From Marasmius tenuissimus (lineage: Eukaryota > Basidiomycota > Agaricomycetes > Agaricales > Marasmiaceae), in the NCBI GenBank assembly GCA_029532415.1, contig JAQOTA010000020.1, forward strand, positions 496,001-560,000: 64,000 bases of DNA. The letters run 5' to 3'. This document shows, piece after piece, positions 23,201 through 35,139 of this stretch (positions within the stretch are counted from its first letter, which is position 1; every line of letters starts with the position of its first letter). The notes beneath the pieces are model-generated. The model saw nothing but the letters and a program-made list of their open reading frames with translations. It did no database searches and had not been told where the DNA came from. A program made the translations under genes and the position numbers.

Positions 23201-23393
23201 GGAGCTCGAGTATGATAGAAATGAAAAACGCAACGGGAAGTAAATTTTCAAAGTTCATGTTGACTTCATGTGTTTCGGTGACATCGCCGGTTTGAGCTGT
23301 CTCATTCGCTTAACGGTTTCCTAGTGGTGGCGGGGAGTATCGGGGTTCGTGGGCAAAGTCTTGGCCACCGCGTCCCCGGCGTCCACGAAAATC
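20279..23393. other. Intergenic between MYND gene 1 and the hydrophobin array
   Basis: No gene recognised; scattered reading frames of 60-105 codons have no recognisable domain. From about 22700 the sequence becomes similar to the block that precedes every other hydrophobin gene (GAGTCGGGTT, then ACTCGTTCCTG and TACCCCA). The left edge of the repeat array is therefore near here. Confidence 0.4.
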
Positions 23394-23401
23394 TATAAAA
23401 G
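23394..23401 (+). promoter_or_regulatory. TATA box, hydrophobin 1
   Basis: TATAAAAG exactly 82 bp before the ATG, followed by the conserved leader (CACTCAAACAAACCAGCAGT) seen before all six hydrophobin genes. Confidence 0.85.
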
Positions 23402-23475
23402 ACCTCCACAATCCGACCCAATTCCTCACTCAAACAAACCAGCAGTCGTCTGTTTCAGCACTCTCCTCAATCAAC

Positions 23476-23920
23476 ATGAAGTTCACCCAAATCTTCACTG
23501 TCTCTGCCCTCGCTACCCTTGCGGTCGCCACACCCACTGGAGGCTCTGGTGGAAACTGCAACACTGGACCCATCCAGTGCTGCAACACCGTCACCAAAGC
23601 GAGCGATCCCGCTGCTGCGGGAGTACTCGCCGGCCTTGGTGTCGTCCTCCAGGACGTCAATGTACCGGTCGGTTTGACCTGCACCCCTATCACCGTCGTT
23701 GGTGGTGGAAACGGAGGATGGTGAGTTGAACTGCCTGCTCTTTCGAAGGTTTTGAGCAGAATGCTGATTAGATTTTAGCAACGCTCACCCCGTCTGCTGC
23801 GAGAACAACTCTCATGGTAACGTTTTATTTGCTTGTTTCCGCCGTATCCTACACTGAGCTAACTATAATCCTTCATCAGGCACTCTCATCTCCATTGGCT
23901 GTGTCCCCATCTCCCTGTAA
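23476..23920 (+). CDS. Class I hydrophobin 1
   Basis: Three exons (23476-23720, 23779-23816, 23880-23920) give 107 residues. The signal peptide is [18 protein letters not shown]. The eight cysteines follow the hydrophobin order C, CC, C, C, CC, C, with 6, 32, 12, 5, 12 residues between them and a 5-residue tail. These spacings, with the long second loop, fit basidiomycete class I. The codon of Cys5 is split by intron 1 (TG then C). Hydrophobins are secreted, pair their cysteines into four disulphides and self-assemble at air-water or wall surfaces into amphipathic rodlet layers that coat aerial hyphae and fruit bodies. First of six tandem copies; 2.0 kb to the next. Confidence 0.97.
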
Positions 23921-25375
23921 ACGACTCCTCCAATGGGTCATGCTACGATTGACACTGAACAAATTGGCTCGCGGTATCGGTTGGCTATAGTTTGCCGATG
24001 TAGTACATTGATCATTGCACCTTTATTGTCTGATGAATCATGAAAATCGAGATTTTGTCCTCCTGCAATTGCTTTCCTGGCTATTTCGCGCCACCTGTAC
24101 ACCCCTGATGGATCCTCTTGCTAAGACTTGAGCTGCGGTACTTAACCTCATTCGGCGCGTTTATTTGATCGTGGTTGCCCAAGAAGCTAATCACGCTCAG
24201 GCTTTTTGTCCGGAAAAAAGCCCATAAACTGACTCGGGAGCCCGAAGTTGGCAAGACTGTGGCGTGGAAAAAGAGACGTCACCGTTGGTCGATTCCCGTT
24301 GCACTGCATCGGAATTAGACTCTGTTCCCTACGATGAGGATCTATCCGTCTCATTACAGCTGCGACGCGGTAAGCCACATGGATGGTTTGATTGCCCCTC
24401 GGAGCCTTCAATGGTGAATGCACAATTTCCGGGCTTCGCGCAGACGTTCTATTCTGTTCCATTACGCTTTTGCGGCTCACCTCAAGAGTGGCTATCGGCA
24501 TGTGCCAACGTGAACGACTCATTTTGTGATACCGAAGATCGTTCATTGTAAATCATTGTGACGTGTCCGGGTGGCCTTCAGCACTGTCCTGTTCAATCAT
24601 TATCCTTGACTTCGCCTCGCATCCAAAGCCTTCCTTTAAACTCCCTTCATTCTCATGGTCACTGACCCAGGAAAAGCAAACTTCAGTACTTGAGAGCACA
24701 TTTTAGACTCCGGTGGATCGGCACTTGGTACCACTGCATCCTCTGGCTTGCGTTCGGAGTCGGGTTCTGATTCGAAACAGGGATCCTGTCGATACGCTCC
24801 TGAGCAGCTCAGCTGGCACCCCAAAGAAGTCGAACCTGACCAACCTTACACCTCACCCTTATTTTCTGAACATCACACAATCTTGGAGGCTCCGTACAAT
24901 AGAGAAGTGCTACGTTCTATGATTGATGCTCCCCTGAGCGTCATTTTTGAGGTAATTCCCGTTATTTGATAGGTTGCCTGCGGCGTATGTCAAAATTGTT
25001 ACCTAGGGAAATCCAAGGCGCGCGAATAACTGCACTTCATGCGATTTCCAAGCGGCGCCAATATTTCATCTAAGAAGGCCACACAGGGTGTTCTCAAGCA
25101 CTTGCTCTGCACGACCAACATCGTCAAATGGTCAAAAGAAAAGAATACCCTCATAATAAATTCGGAAATTACACTTCAAATTAAGACAAATAAAATGCCC
25201 GGTGTCACTCACATAACGTGAACTCAACGTGAACCCCGAAAATTTCCTTCCCGCTGCGTTCTCATTCGTCGCCGTCATCCTTGGGCTCCACCTCGACACG
25301 GTACTTGTAACAACTTTGTGAAGGCAGCGCGGGATTGCAGTATCATCCACCACGTCACTGGTATTTGGAAGAACA
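23921..25375. other. Short spacer between hydrophobins 1 and 2
   Basis: About 1.5 kb, much shorter than the other spacers. It lacks most of the gene X material but keeps the block preceding each hydrophobin gene (from about 24740). A reading frame at 24264-24551 has no recognisable domain and no counterpart in the other spacers. Confidence 0.4.
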
Positions 25376-25383
25376 TATAAAAG
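25376..25383 (+). promoter_or_regulatory. TATA box, hydrophobin 2
   Basis: TATAAAAG 82 bp before the ATG, same layout as the other copies. Confidence 0.85.
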
Positions 25384-25457
25384 GCTTCCAAAATCCAACC
25401 CCATTCCTCACTCAAACAAACCAGCAGTCGTCTGTTTAAGCACTCTCTCTACTCACC

Positions 25458-25907
25458 ATGAAATTCACTCAAATCTTCACTGTCTCTGCCCTCGCTACCC
25501 TTGCGGTCGCCACACCCACCGGAAGCACTGGTGGAAGCTGCAACACTGGACCTGTTCAGTGCTGCAACCAAGTCACCAAAGCGAGCGATCCCGCTGCTGC
25601 GGGTATTCTTGCTCTCGTCGGCGTCGTCGTTCAGGACGTCAACGCGGTGGTTGGCTTGGACTGCAGCCCTATCACCGTCATTGGTGGTGGAAACGGGGGA
25701 TGGTGAGTTGAATTTGCTTGTTGAAATCAAATTTGAGCTGTGTTACTGATATTTTGACAATAGCAAGGCTAACCCTGTCTGCTGCTCGGACAACTCCCAT
25801 GGTATTTACCCTCTTAGTCGTCCCCTTTTCTTCGTTCATACCGCTAACGCCAATTTCTCCCTTCAGGTGGCCTCATCTCCATCGGCTGTGTCCCCGTCAG
25901 CCTCTAA
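25458..25907 (+). CDS. Class I hydrophobin 2
   Basis: Exons 25458-25702, 25764-25801 and 25867-25907 give 107 residues. The signal peptide is identical to hydrophobin 1, and the first Cys is preceded by the linker GSTGGS. All eight cysteines are present with the same spacing, and Cys5 is again split by intron 1. Differences lie mainly in the second loop ([17 protein letters not shown]) and in the Cys7-Cys8 loop (SDNSHGGLISIG). No lesion seen, so it should encode a functional self-assembling surface protein. Confidence 0.97.
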
Positions 25908-26466
25908 ACGAATTGCTGGAACGCCACATCCTCGTCAATAGTCGTATATACTTGGTCGTTCGTCGAGCTTGGGATATTACGCGCTTGTAAATGTCGAAAA
26001 CCATAATGCCAGTTGTATTGGACCTGTTGTTTCTACTCCCACCATGCCTCCTCGCTCGAGTTGATTTCGAGATCAACTCACCGCTCAATGTCCTTCACGA
26101 TCTCCGAAAGGAGCAATCTTCTACAAGCATCTGTTTACTGATCGTCGCGAACGTGTGGCAATTCGAGTCGAATCCCGGGAAAGCGGAAAATCGCTCAATT
26201 GCCGCGGAAGATGCCGAGTGAGTAAAGACCCGGTCACTTGTGCTGTGACTGTCACACGACGCCTTGTTCCCTTTCTCCCCACACATTATCATCCACGCTC
26301 CGAGCGTTGTCCAGCTGTTCGACTGCTAGGTAAAGGGACATGATTACTTTGGGGTAGCAATTGATCTCACATATCAATCCTAGACAAGCCGTTGGATGCC
26401 TCTTCGCCCAACGAAAACGTGTCATCCGACGTCCAAATGTAGAACGGTGGATGAAATAGATGGGCT

Positions 26467-28920
26467 ATGAGGTATGAAACTATCTCTACCTGTTCTTTTT
26501 TCGCTCTTCGGCTGATATCGGTTCATTTTAATACCTCAAGTACGGCATCTCATTCAAGTCTCAACGTCAGAACCCAGGTTGCGCCGAGCTGGATGCGATT
26601 ATACATGGGCAGGTCACGACCGGTGAGCTCCAAAACCTTCGGCTACCTCTTTTACTAATTTTTGCACTCATAGGGCTGTTTCAAGTACGCGCATGGCGAT
26701 AAGATACCAACATTAACGGAATGTCTCTGAAGTGGGAAGCCCTGCGTATGGTGCGTTAAGCTCCCAGATTTTTCTTTCGACATGGTTCTTACGTCTCACG
26801 CCGCAGCAGGATGGCGTACTAAACCCCCGGCCAGCCTCATATGATCGTTGATCGTGCCCCAATATCCAAATATCCAAATATCCAAACCCTCCGTACGGTT
26901 GTAGCGCTCCACAGGTCGTTTCGGCATCTCTCATCCTCGCCCGGCCTCGCAACCATCTCTCTGTGACTCTCCGCATACCTCGTCTTCCCACTATGAAACC
27001 ATGAAGGCCGGATGAAGGGTACCACTTGCCAGAACCGTGGCCTCTAAAGGTGTATTCTATCGGCGACAGATTCGACAACGACTTGCTCTGGTCCCTAGCC
27101 ACGTGAATCGTATTTTCCTTTCCGCACGCTGCAATACCCATTACCCTCCGCCGTCGCTTTCGACGATTTTTATGGGTCATTACTACCCCTCCTCGTTCAG
27201 TTAATTGCCTATGCCTTTTACTATCGCCAATTTGGAAGGAGCTACACGTCGCTTCCATCTATGGCGTGTGGCCTGCTCTTCGACAGCAGAGCGTCGCCGG
27301 AGTTAGGGATTTGGCGCAACCGAACGCTTTCTGCTCGAAACGGATACTATGGTACCGCATGACCAGAGCTTCCAAACTCTCCACGTGACATTATGATCTT
27401 CCTCAACGTCCCAGCCTTCATCTAGCGTCCCACACGACTCTCCACGTTGGCGGGCGGGACATGGCCACGACTACCTGTACTCATCGGGGCCCACCATGGT
27501 GCCTTCGAATATTATGGATAGTAGTATGAGTGGCATGCGCCGCCCTCGCACCCGGCACGTCTTGGTCCTACTCGAAACAGACGGTGTTGTGGGAAGCAGG
27601 GGGTTTCTGGCTGGGCACGGGATATCGGCGATTATCCACCAAGCACCTGTGGCCCTTTACGAGGTGATCTGGTCCATCTGTAGCTCGCTCTGTCCGATAT
27701 ATCGGCATGCCAGTGGCTGCCCGCACTACTTTCCCTTAGCGATGCAGAATACCCTCGCCGTTCTTCTCGATAAGAGGGGCGGTCATGAACCGTAGATACT
27801 TGTTCATGGTCATTCTGAGGGGTCATCTAGTTGCAGTAGTGGAGCTCAAACTCGAGCTTGTTGGAATGAGAAGCCGGTTAGCCGAGGGCTTGCCGGACAG
27901 CCCAGGAAGACGAGTCAGGACGGAACTCTGAAGACTATGTAAGACACATTTTACCTTGCTATCTCAAGAATATACAAGCTCACCGTTTTCAGCAGACTCC
28001 CTCGCTCCCATTGAGCATTGGCCAGGTGCCACCGCCTTTGTGGATGTTACCATCCTGTGGCGCTTGAAAGACCGAGAAATAGAGGGGCGGGGTGTTCCTG
28101 GTTCTCTGTTCTTCGGAGGGTTGTTCGCTTCGAGCGTTACTGATACTCGCCGTTTGCCTATTGTTGATGGGTAGCGGAATGTATATATCGCTAGGAACAG
28201 CGTCGAAACCCTTCAATGAAACGCATATACCTTTCATCCATCTCTTTTATCCCTCTCCGTCATCGTTGAATATGTCCTTGTTGCATAGCCGCGCCCACCG
28301 GGTGACCTCGTGGAACACTGCTGCTCCCGAACAGTCGCAGCTACTTCGTAAGAAGTCTTCGACTGTATCGGGTCAACTTTATCCTTTCCCTGGTATGGAC
28401 CGCTCGCTATGCCTCTGATTCGTCGCTGGGTATCTGAAATCCCAGTCAAATCCATGGAAGTCTCCGCATTCCGGAGACTGGCCATACACCCCCAGGCCAT
28501 GGGAAAACTACTATTCGAAATATATGTTTAGAGCGGGAAACGAGCCCAAGAGGGCTGAAGAGCAGAAACGTCTCCCGAAGAGAGGAGTTATTCGCTTTTA
28601 TTCGATGCCCGCTGAGAGATCGACCACCCGTTATTGAACTCTCCGAAGCCCTCTTCTCACTGCAGTCTGTGATATCTATGGGCTCTCCACGGCTCTAGAG
28701 CGCGATTTCTCTTTACCAAGCTCCCAATTGCGATCCTCGATCACAACTGCACGATTCTCGAACGTACTCCAGACTCTCTGATACCCTCTTGTGGCCTAGA
28801 ACCAAAGGCTATCGCCGTTCTGCCAATTGGAATTACGACAACCCTTTCAGCGTGCCTGACTGGGTTGTGAACGACTCATTCGTGATTCCGACGATCATTC
28901 AACGCGAATCATGTCATAGC
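26467..28920 (+). pseudogene. Gene X, decayed copy 1 (spacer between hydrophobins 2 and 3)
   Basis: Decayed copy of a gene recurring in the hydrophobin spacers. Landmarks in order are INGMSLKWEALRM before a GTGCGT donor (about 26720-26750), then MPFTIANLEGATRRFHLW (about 27210), then VLLETDGVVGSRGFLAGHGISAIIHQAP (split here for length; about 27560-27650) and SEIPVKSMEVSAFRRLAIHP (about 28440). These pieces lie in different frames, with stops between them. Equivalent pieces are found at about 30.9-33.2, 35.2-37.3 and 45.4-47.2 kb. I do not recognise the family from this copy. In the copies at 40.1 and 47.0 kb the C-terminus resembles that of the MYND proteins, so gene X may be a MYND relative. 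Confidence 0.45.
26861..26883. repeat. 8-bp tandem repeat
   Basis: AAATATCC in about three copies inside gene X copy 1; absent from the corresponding place in the other spacers. Confidence 0.8.
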
Positions 28921-29715
28921 GAGGTGGCCTTCTATACGACCATAATTTTTCCTCTCCAACGTACTAACACGTTGCGTACCATTCGATACCCTTCATTCCC
29001 AGGAGAACACCTGAACGCACAGATCAGACTCCGATACATAAGAACACGACGTCCGACTTACGTTGGGAGTCGGGTTCTGACGAACTTTCCGTTTCAAAAA
29101 TAGGAGTCCCGTTAACTCGTTCCTGGTCAGATCAACTGGTATGTACCCCACAAAGCCGAACCTGACTATGCTTGCGCCTCACTCTCAGTTTCTGTACACC
29201 GCCCACTCTTGGACGTCCCGCGTAATACGGAAGTGCTATGGGCTATGAGCGTTTCTCTCCTGGCGTCATTTCTGAGGTACTAAGTATCAAGTCGAAACCA
29301 ACATCCGCGGTTTAATAGGCTGTCAGTGGCGTGTGTCAAAGCTCTTAGCGAGACAAATCACAGAGGTGTGAATCAATACACATGGAGTCGACCAAACGTT
29401 TTGGTGGTCTAGGCCAATGTTCTCGTCAAGAATAACACCTAGGGCGTTTTTCAAGCCCATTCTCTGGACGAGACCAACATCTTCCGATGAGAACTGGAAG
29501 AGAGATGTTTATCTCATGACCATTGAACAATCAAAATAGCTCAAATGAACGATGTCACTAGCTGCACGTAAACTCATCAAAAGTTCACCCCTCGCCGCGT
29601 TTTTATTGCTGGCCGTCACCCTTTCGCTCCACTTTGACACAATGCTTGTTACACTTCTGGAAGAACGACGAGGGACAGAGAATCAGCCACCGCGTCACTG
29701 GTGTCTACGAAAACC

Positions 29716-29723
29716 TATAAAGG
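29716..29723 (+). promoter_or_regulatory. TATA box, hydrophobin 3
   Basis: TATAAAGG 86 bp before the ATG. Both the last A (now G) and the spacing differ slightly from the other five copies; the extra 4 bp come from a longer CT-dinucleotide run in the leader. Confidence 0.8.
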
Positions 29724-29801
29724 GCCTTCAGAATCCAACCCCATTCCTCACTCAAACAAGCCAGCCGTCGTCTGTTTAAGCTCTCTCTCTCTCTATTCAT
29801 C

Positions 29802-30251
29802 ATGAAGTTCACTCAAATCTTCACTGTCTCTGCCCTCGCTACCCTTGCGGTTGCCACACCCACTGGGGGAACCAGTGGAAACTGCGACACTGGACCCATT
29901 CAGTGCTGCAACACCGTCACCGAAGCTAGTGATCCCGTTGCTGCGGGTGCTCTCGCTGCTATCGGGGTCGTTGTTCAGGACGTCAATGCACTGGTCGGTT
30001 TGACCTGCAGCCCTATCACCGTCATTGGTGATGGAAACGGGGGATGGTGAGTTTAATTTACTTGATTAAATCAAATTTGAGCTGTGTTACTGATATTTTG
30101 ACAATAGCAAGGCTAGCCCTGTCTGCTGCTCGGACAACTCCCATGGTATTTACTCCCTTAGTCGTCCCCTTGTCATCGTTCACACTGCTAACGCGAATCT
30201 CTCTCTTCAGGCGGCCTCATCTCCATCGGCTGTGTACCCGTCAGCCTCTAA
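29802..30251 (+). CDS. Class I hydrophobin 3
   Basis: Exons 29802-30046, 30108-30145 and 30211-30251 give 107 residues. The signal peptide is identical to the other copies; the linker before Cys1 is GGTSGN. Eight cysteines with class I spacing are intact. Distinctive residues are the acidic changes EASDPV in loop 2 and GDGNGG before Cys5. The introns are closely similar to those of hydrophobin 2, which suggests these two are recent neighbours or share converted tracts. Secreted surface-active coat protein. Confidence 0.97.
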
Positions 30252-30829
30252 ACGGACCGCGAGAATATTGAGTCTCTCCGATAGCTGCACCTGCCGGGTT
30301 TGTTCGTTGATTTCGGAATATCGCTCGCTTGTAAAATTCGAAAATGATAATGCCAGTTGTAGTTGACCTGTTGTTTTTACTTCCACCGTGTCCCCTCGCT
30401 CGAGTTGAGGTCAGGATGAGCTCACTGCTGAAAATCCTTCAGTATCCCTGCTACGAGCGATACCCTGAAAGCATCTGTTTACTGTACATGACGAACGTCT
30501 CGTTGCGAAAAATTCGAGTGGAATCCCGGAAAAGCGGGAAATTACTCAATTGCCGCGGAAGACGCCGAGTGAGTAAAGACCCGGTCACCTGTGTTGTGAC
30601 TGTCACGCACGCTGTTCCCTCCCTCCCCAATCGTTATCATCCACGCTCTGAGCGTTGTCCAGTTCGACTGCTAGGTGAATTGACACGACTACTCCAGGGT
30701 AGCCATTGAACTCACATATCAACTCCAGATAAGTTGTTCGATCTCTCTTGGCTCAACGAAAACGTGCCATCCACTGCCGTTCGTGAGACGACGTCGAAAA
30801 TGTAGAACAGTGAATAAAATAGATAGGCT

Positions 30830-33233
30830 ATGAGGTATGTATATGAACCCTACCCCTTATTTTTGCGCTCTTCGGCTCATGTCGGCTCATTTTACTACCT
30901 CGAGTACGGCACTTCATCCAAGACTCAACGTTGGAACCCAAGTTGCGCCGAGCTAGATGCGATTATACATGGCCAGACCACGAGCGGCCAGTTCCAAAAC
31001 CCACGGCTACGTCATTCACTAATTTTTCTACGTTCATAGGGCTGGCTCAAGTATGTGCATGGCTCTAAAATACCGAAGTTAACGGAATGCCTCGAAAGTG
31101 GGAAGTCCTGCGTATGGTGCGTTAAGCTCCCAAATTTTTCATTCGACATGGTTCTTACGTCTCATGCCGCAGCATGGTAGCCTACTAAAACCCCGGCCAG
31201 CCTTATACTATCGTTATCCGCACCCAAATACACAGAGATTCAATCCCTCCGTGTGGTTATAGCGCTTTACAGGTCGTTTTGGCATCCCTCGTCTTCGCCC
31301 GGCCTCGCAGCTATCTCTCTATGTCCCCGCATATCACGTCCTTTCACTATGAATATATGAAGGCCACCATTTGCCAGGACCAGGGCTTGTGACGGTGTAT
31401 TTTGTCGGTGACAGTCTCGACAACCACTCGTTCTGGTCCTCAGCACACATGAGTCGTATTCTCCTTTCTGCACGCTACAACTCCCTCCGCCCTCGCTTTG
31501 GATAATCTCTATGGGTCATTGCACACCCTTCGTTTGGCTTCTCACCTATCGCTTTCACTATCGCCCGGAGGGAGCTACCCTTCGCCTTTATCTATGGCAT
31601 ATAGCCTGCTCTTCGAAAGCAGAGCGTCCCTGGAGTCGGGATTGGTGCAACTGAACCCTTTCTGCTCGTAGCGAAACGAATACTACAGCACTACATGCAT
31701 AAACCAGGGCCTTCAATCGCTCCCCTCGCTTCACATGACATTATCACCTTCCTCATCATCACAGCATTCCTCTAGCGTCGCACACGAGACTTCACGTTGG
31801 CGACGGGAGGTGTCCATGGGCACCCGTACTCATCCAAAGCTGGGCTCACTAGAATGCTTTTGGCTATCACGGGTTGGTAGTGTGAGTGGTATGCGCCGCT
31901 CGAGCACCCAGTACATCCACGTCCTGTTCGAAACGGACGGTGGTGTGGGAGGGAGAGGGTTTCTGGCCGAGTTTGGGATATCGGCGATTATCCATCAAGC
32001 TCCTGTGGGCCTTTACGAGGTGAACTGGACCACCCGTAGCTCTATGTCCGTTATATCGGCATGACTGCCTTCACTACCACCCCTCGGCGATGCAGAATAC
32101 CCTCGCTGTTCTTCTTGATGAGAGGGGCGGCTGTGTACCGTAGATGCTTGTTCACGGTCATTCTAAGGGATCATCTATCTGCTGAAACAGAACTCGAACT
32201 CGAGCTTGTTGGAATGGGAAGCCAGTTAGTTGAGGGCTTGCCGGAAATGTTGCCGAATAGCCCAGGAAGACCAGTCAGGACGGAACTCTGGAGCCGGTGT
32301 AAGCCATATTTTGTTTTTCTGTCTCAAGAATATAGCAACTCACCGTTCGTGGTAGACTTCATTGTTCCCATCGAGCACTGGCCAGGTGTCACCGCCTTTG
32401 TCGATATTTTCATCCTATGGCGCCTGCAAGACCGAGAAATAGAAGACCGGGGTGTTCCTGGCTTTCTATTCTTTGGAGGGTTGTTCGCTACCGATATTCA
32501 CCGTTTGCCTATTCTTGATGGGTAACGGAATGTACATATCGCTAGGAATAGCGTCGAAACCCTACAATGAAATGCATATACCTTTCATCCATCTCTTGTA
32601 TCGCTCTCCGTCAACGTTGGATATGTACTTGATGCATAGCCGGACTCGCCGGGGAACCTCGTCTAGCACTGCTGCTTCTGAACAGTCGCAACTATTTCTC
32701 GTAAGAAGTCTTCGACTGTACTGGTCAGCTTTATCCTTTCCCTGGCATGGACCACTCGCTATGCCTCTGATTCGTCGCTGGGTATCTGAAATCCCAGTCA
32801 AATCCATGCAAGTCTCCGCATTCCGGGGACTGGCCATACACCCCCAGGCCGTGAGGAAACTACCATTCGAAATGGATGTCTGGAGCGGGAAACAAGCCCA
32901 AGAAAGCCGAAGAGCAGAAACGTTTCCCGAAGAGAGGAGTTATTTGCTTTCAATCGATGCCCGCTGAGAGATGGACCACCCGTTATTGCACTCTCCGAAG
33001 CCCTCTTCTCACTGTAGTCTGTGATATCTGTGGGCTCTCCACGGCTCTAGAGCGCGATTTCTCTTTACCAAGCTCCCAATTGCGATCCTCGATCACAATT
33101 GCCCGATTCTCGAACGTACTCCAGACTCCCTGACACCCTCTTGTGGCCTAGAACCAAAGGCTATCGCCGTTCTGCCAATCGGAATTACGACAACCCTTTC
33201 AGCGTGCCTAACTGGGTCGTGAACGACTCATTC
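30830..33233 (+). pseudogene. Gene X, decayed copy 2 (spacer between hydrophobins 3 and 4)
   Basis: Same landmark order as copy 1: VNGMPRKWEVLRM (about 31075-31115), then ETDGGVGGRGFLAEFGISAI (about 31940-31990). The longest open stretch (32061-32525) includes LVEGLPEMLPNSPGRP, then FIVPIEHWPGVTAFVDIFIL. A further stretch, SEIPVKSMQVSAFRGLAIHP, follows at 32790. From 32181 to 33233 it is almost identical to 36295-37346 in the next spacer. Stops and frame changes between the pieces argue against a functional gene. Family unknown. Confidence 0.45.
32181..33233 (+). repeat. Near-identical block, left member
   Basis: Pairs with 36295-37346. I see only scattered substitutions before about 32828 and none from about 32828 to 33233, far fewer than between the flanking hydrophobin genes. 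Confidence 0.85.
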
Positions 33234-34068
33234 AATGCGAATCATGACATGGCGAGGTGACCTTGAGCATCGTACTATATGACCACTATCTTTCCTCTTC
33301 GCACTAACACGTTTTGCTTACCATCTGCAATCCTTCACTACCACGATCACAGGTTTAGGAGAAGCAAGGTTCAACCTGAACGCATAGTTCAGACTCCGGT
33401 AAATGAGAACGATGTAGTGTCTGGCTTACGTTCGGGTTCTGACAAACTTTCCGCTTCGAAAACAGGGATCCGTTGAGTTGTTCCTGAGCAGTTCCACTGA
33501 TATGTACCCCACAAAGCCGAACCTGACCATCCTTACGCCTCACTCTCAGCTTCTGTACGCCGCCCACTCTCAGACGTTCGCGTAATACGGAAGTGCTATG
33601 GGCTATGAGTGTTTCTCTCCTGGGCGTCATTTCTGAGGTACTAAGTATCAATTCGAAACCAACATCCGCTGTCTAATAGGCTGTCAGTGGCGTGTGTCAA
33701 AGCTTTTAGCGAGAACCAACACATCTCATGGAGTCGACCAATCGTTCTGGTGGTCCAGGTCAAGTTTCTCATTGATATTACCACCTAGAGCATTTTTCAA
33801 GCCCATGCTCTGGACGAATAACATCTTCCAATAAAAACTGGAGAAGAGACGTTCATCCCACAACTATTGAATAATCGAAACAATCAAAATAGCTCAAATG
33901 AACGATGTCACTAAACGGACGTGAACTCAACGAAAATTGACCCCTCGCCGCGTTTTTATTGCTGGCCGTCACCCTTTCGCTCCACTTTGACACGATGCTT
34001 GTTACACTTCTGGAAGAACGACGGGGGACAGAGTATCAGCCACCGCGTCACTGGTGTCTACAAAAACG

Positions 34069-34076
34069 TATAAAAG
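34069..34076 (+). promoter_or_regulatory. TATA box, hydrophobin 4
   Basis: TATAAAAG 82 bp before the ATG. Confidence 0.85.
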
Positions 34077-34150
34077 ACCTTCAGAGTTCAATCTCATTCT
34101 TCACTCAAACAAACCAGCAGTCATCTGTTTCAGCACTCTCTCCACTCATC

Positions 34151-34597
34151 ATGAAGTTCACTCAAATCTTCACTGTCTCTGCTCTCGCTACCCTTGCGGT
34201 TGCCACACCCACTGGAGGCTCTGGTGGAAACTGCAACACTGGACCTATCCAGTGCTGCAACACCGTCACCACAGCTAGTGATCCTACCGCTGCCGGGGTA
34301 CTCGCCACCGTTGGTGCTGTCGTTCAGAACCCCAATGTCCTGGTCGGCTTGACCTGCAGCCCCATCACTGTTATTGGCGTTGGCAGTGGATCGTGGTGAG
34401 TTAGATTTGGCTTGTCACGCCCTTGAACTCTCTCGCTGACTTTTTGATAACAGCAATGCCAAACCTGTCTGCTGCGAGAACAACTCCTATGGTATTCACT
34501 TTCTTGGGTGTCCCCTTCCAATCGTTCACGCTGCTAACGCAAATTTCTTCCTTCAGGTTCCCTCATCTCCATCGGCTGTGTCGTCATCAACCTCTAA
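34151..34597 (+). CDS. Class I hydrophobin 4 (most divergent loops)
   Basis: Exons 34151-34395, 34454-34491 and 34557-34597 give 107 residues. Signal peptide and linker match hydrophobin 1 (GGSGGN). All eight cysteines are kept. Unlike the other five, the loop-2 motif VQDVN reads VQNPN, Cys5 follows VGSGS, the Cys7-Cys8 loop has ENNSYGSLISIG, and the tail is VVINL instead of VP(I/V)(S/T)L. The changes are conservative in size and polarity, so the fold should hold, but the exposed surface may differ. Confidence 0.97.
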
Positions 34598-35139
34598 ACG
34601 GATCAATGAGACGTCGAATCCTCTCGTCAATAGTTGTATCTGCTCGGCTTGGCCGTTGAGTTTAGAATATTGCGCGCTTGTAAATCTCGAAAATGATAAT
34701 GCCAGTTCTACTTGAAGCCGTGCCCCTCGCTCTAGTCGAGCTACTGCTCAAGAAAATTTAGCCTTCTTGGAAGAAGGGAAACTTTGTACGCATGCAGTTT
34801 GCCACCATTCATCTTGAACGTCGGAAAAGCGGAAAAGTACTCAATTGCCACGGAAGATGCCGAGTTGGAGGCCTTGTCACGAGCTGTGACTGTCACACGA
34901 CTCGTTCCCTTTCTCCCCAATCATCATCATCCACACTCTGAACACTGTCCAGCTGTATGAATGCCAGGTAAAGTGACATCATTATCTCGGGGTAGAACTC
35001 ACATGTAAACTCTAGACAAGCCCTCCAATCATCGATGCCTCTTAGCTCAGTGAAAATGTGCCATACACTGCCGTTCGTGAGACGACGTCCAAATGTAGAA
35101 CGGCGGATATGATATGATAGATGGGCTATGTATATGAGG

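Noticed and set aside
23719..23724. Apparent TGG TGA ends of hydrophobin exon 1 suggesting short 82-85-residue proteins
   Set aside because: The TGA belongs to a GTGAGT splice donor in all six copies. Splicing converts the TG into TGC, restoring Cys5 and the last four cysteines.
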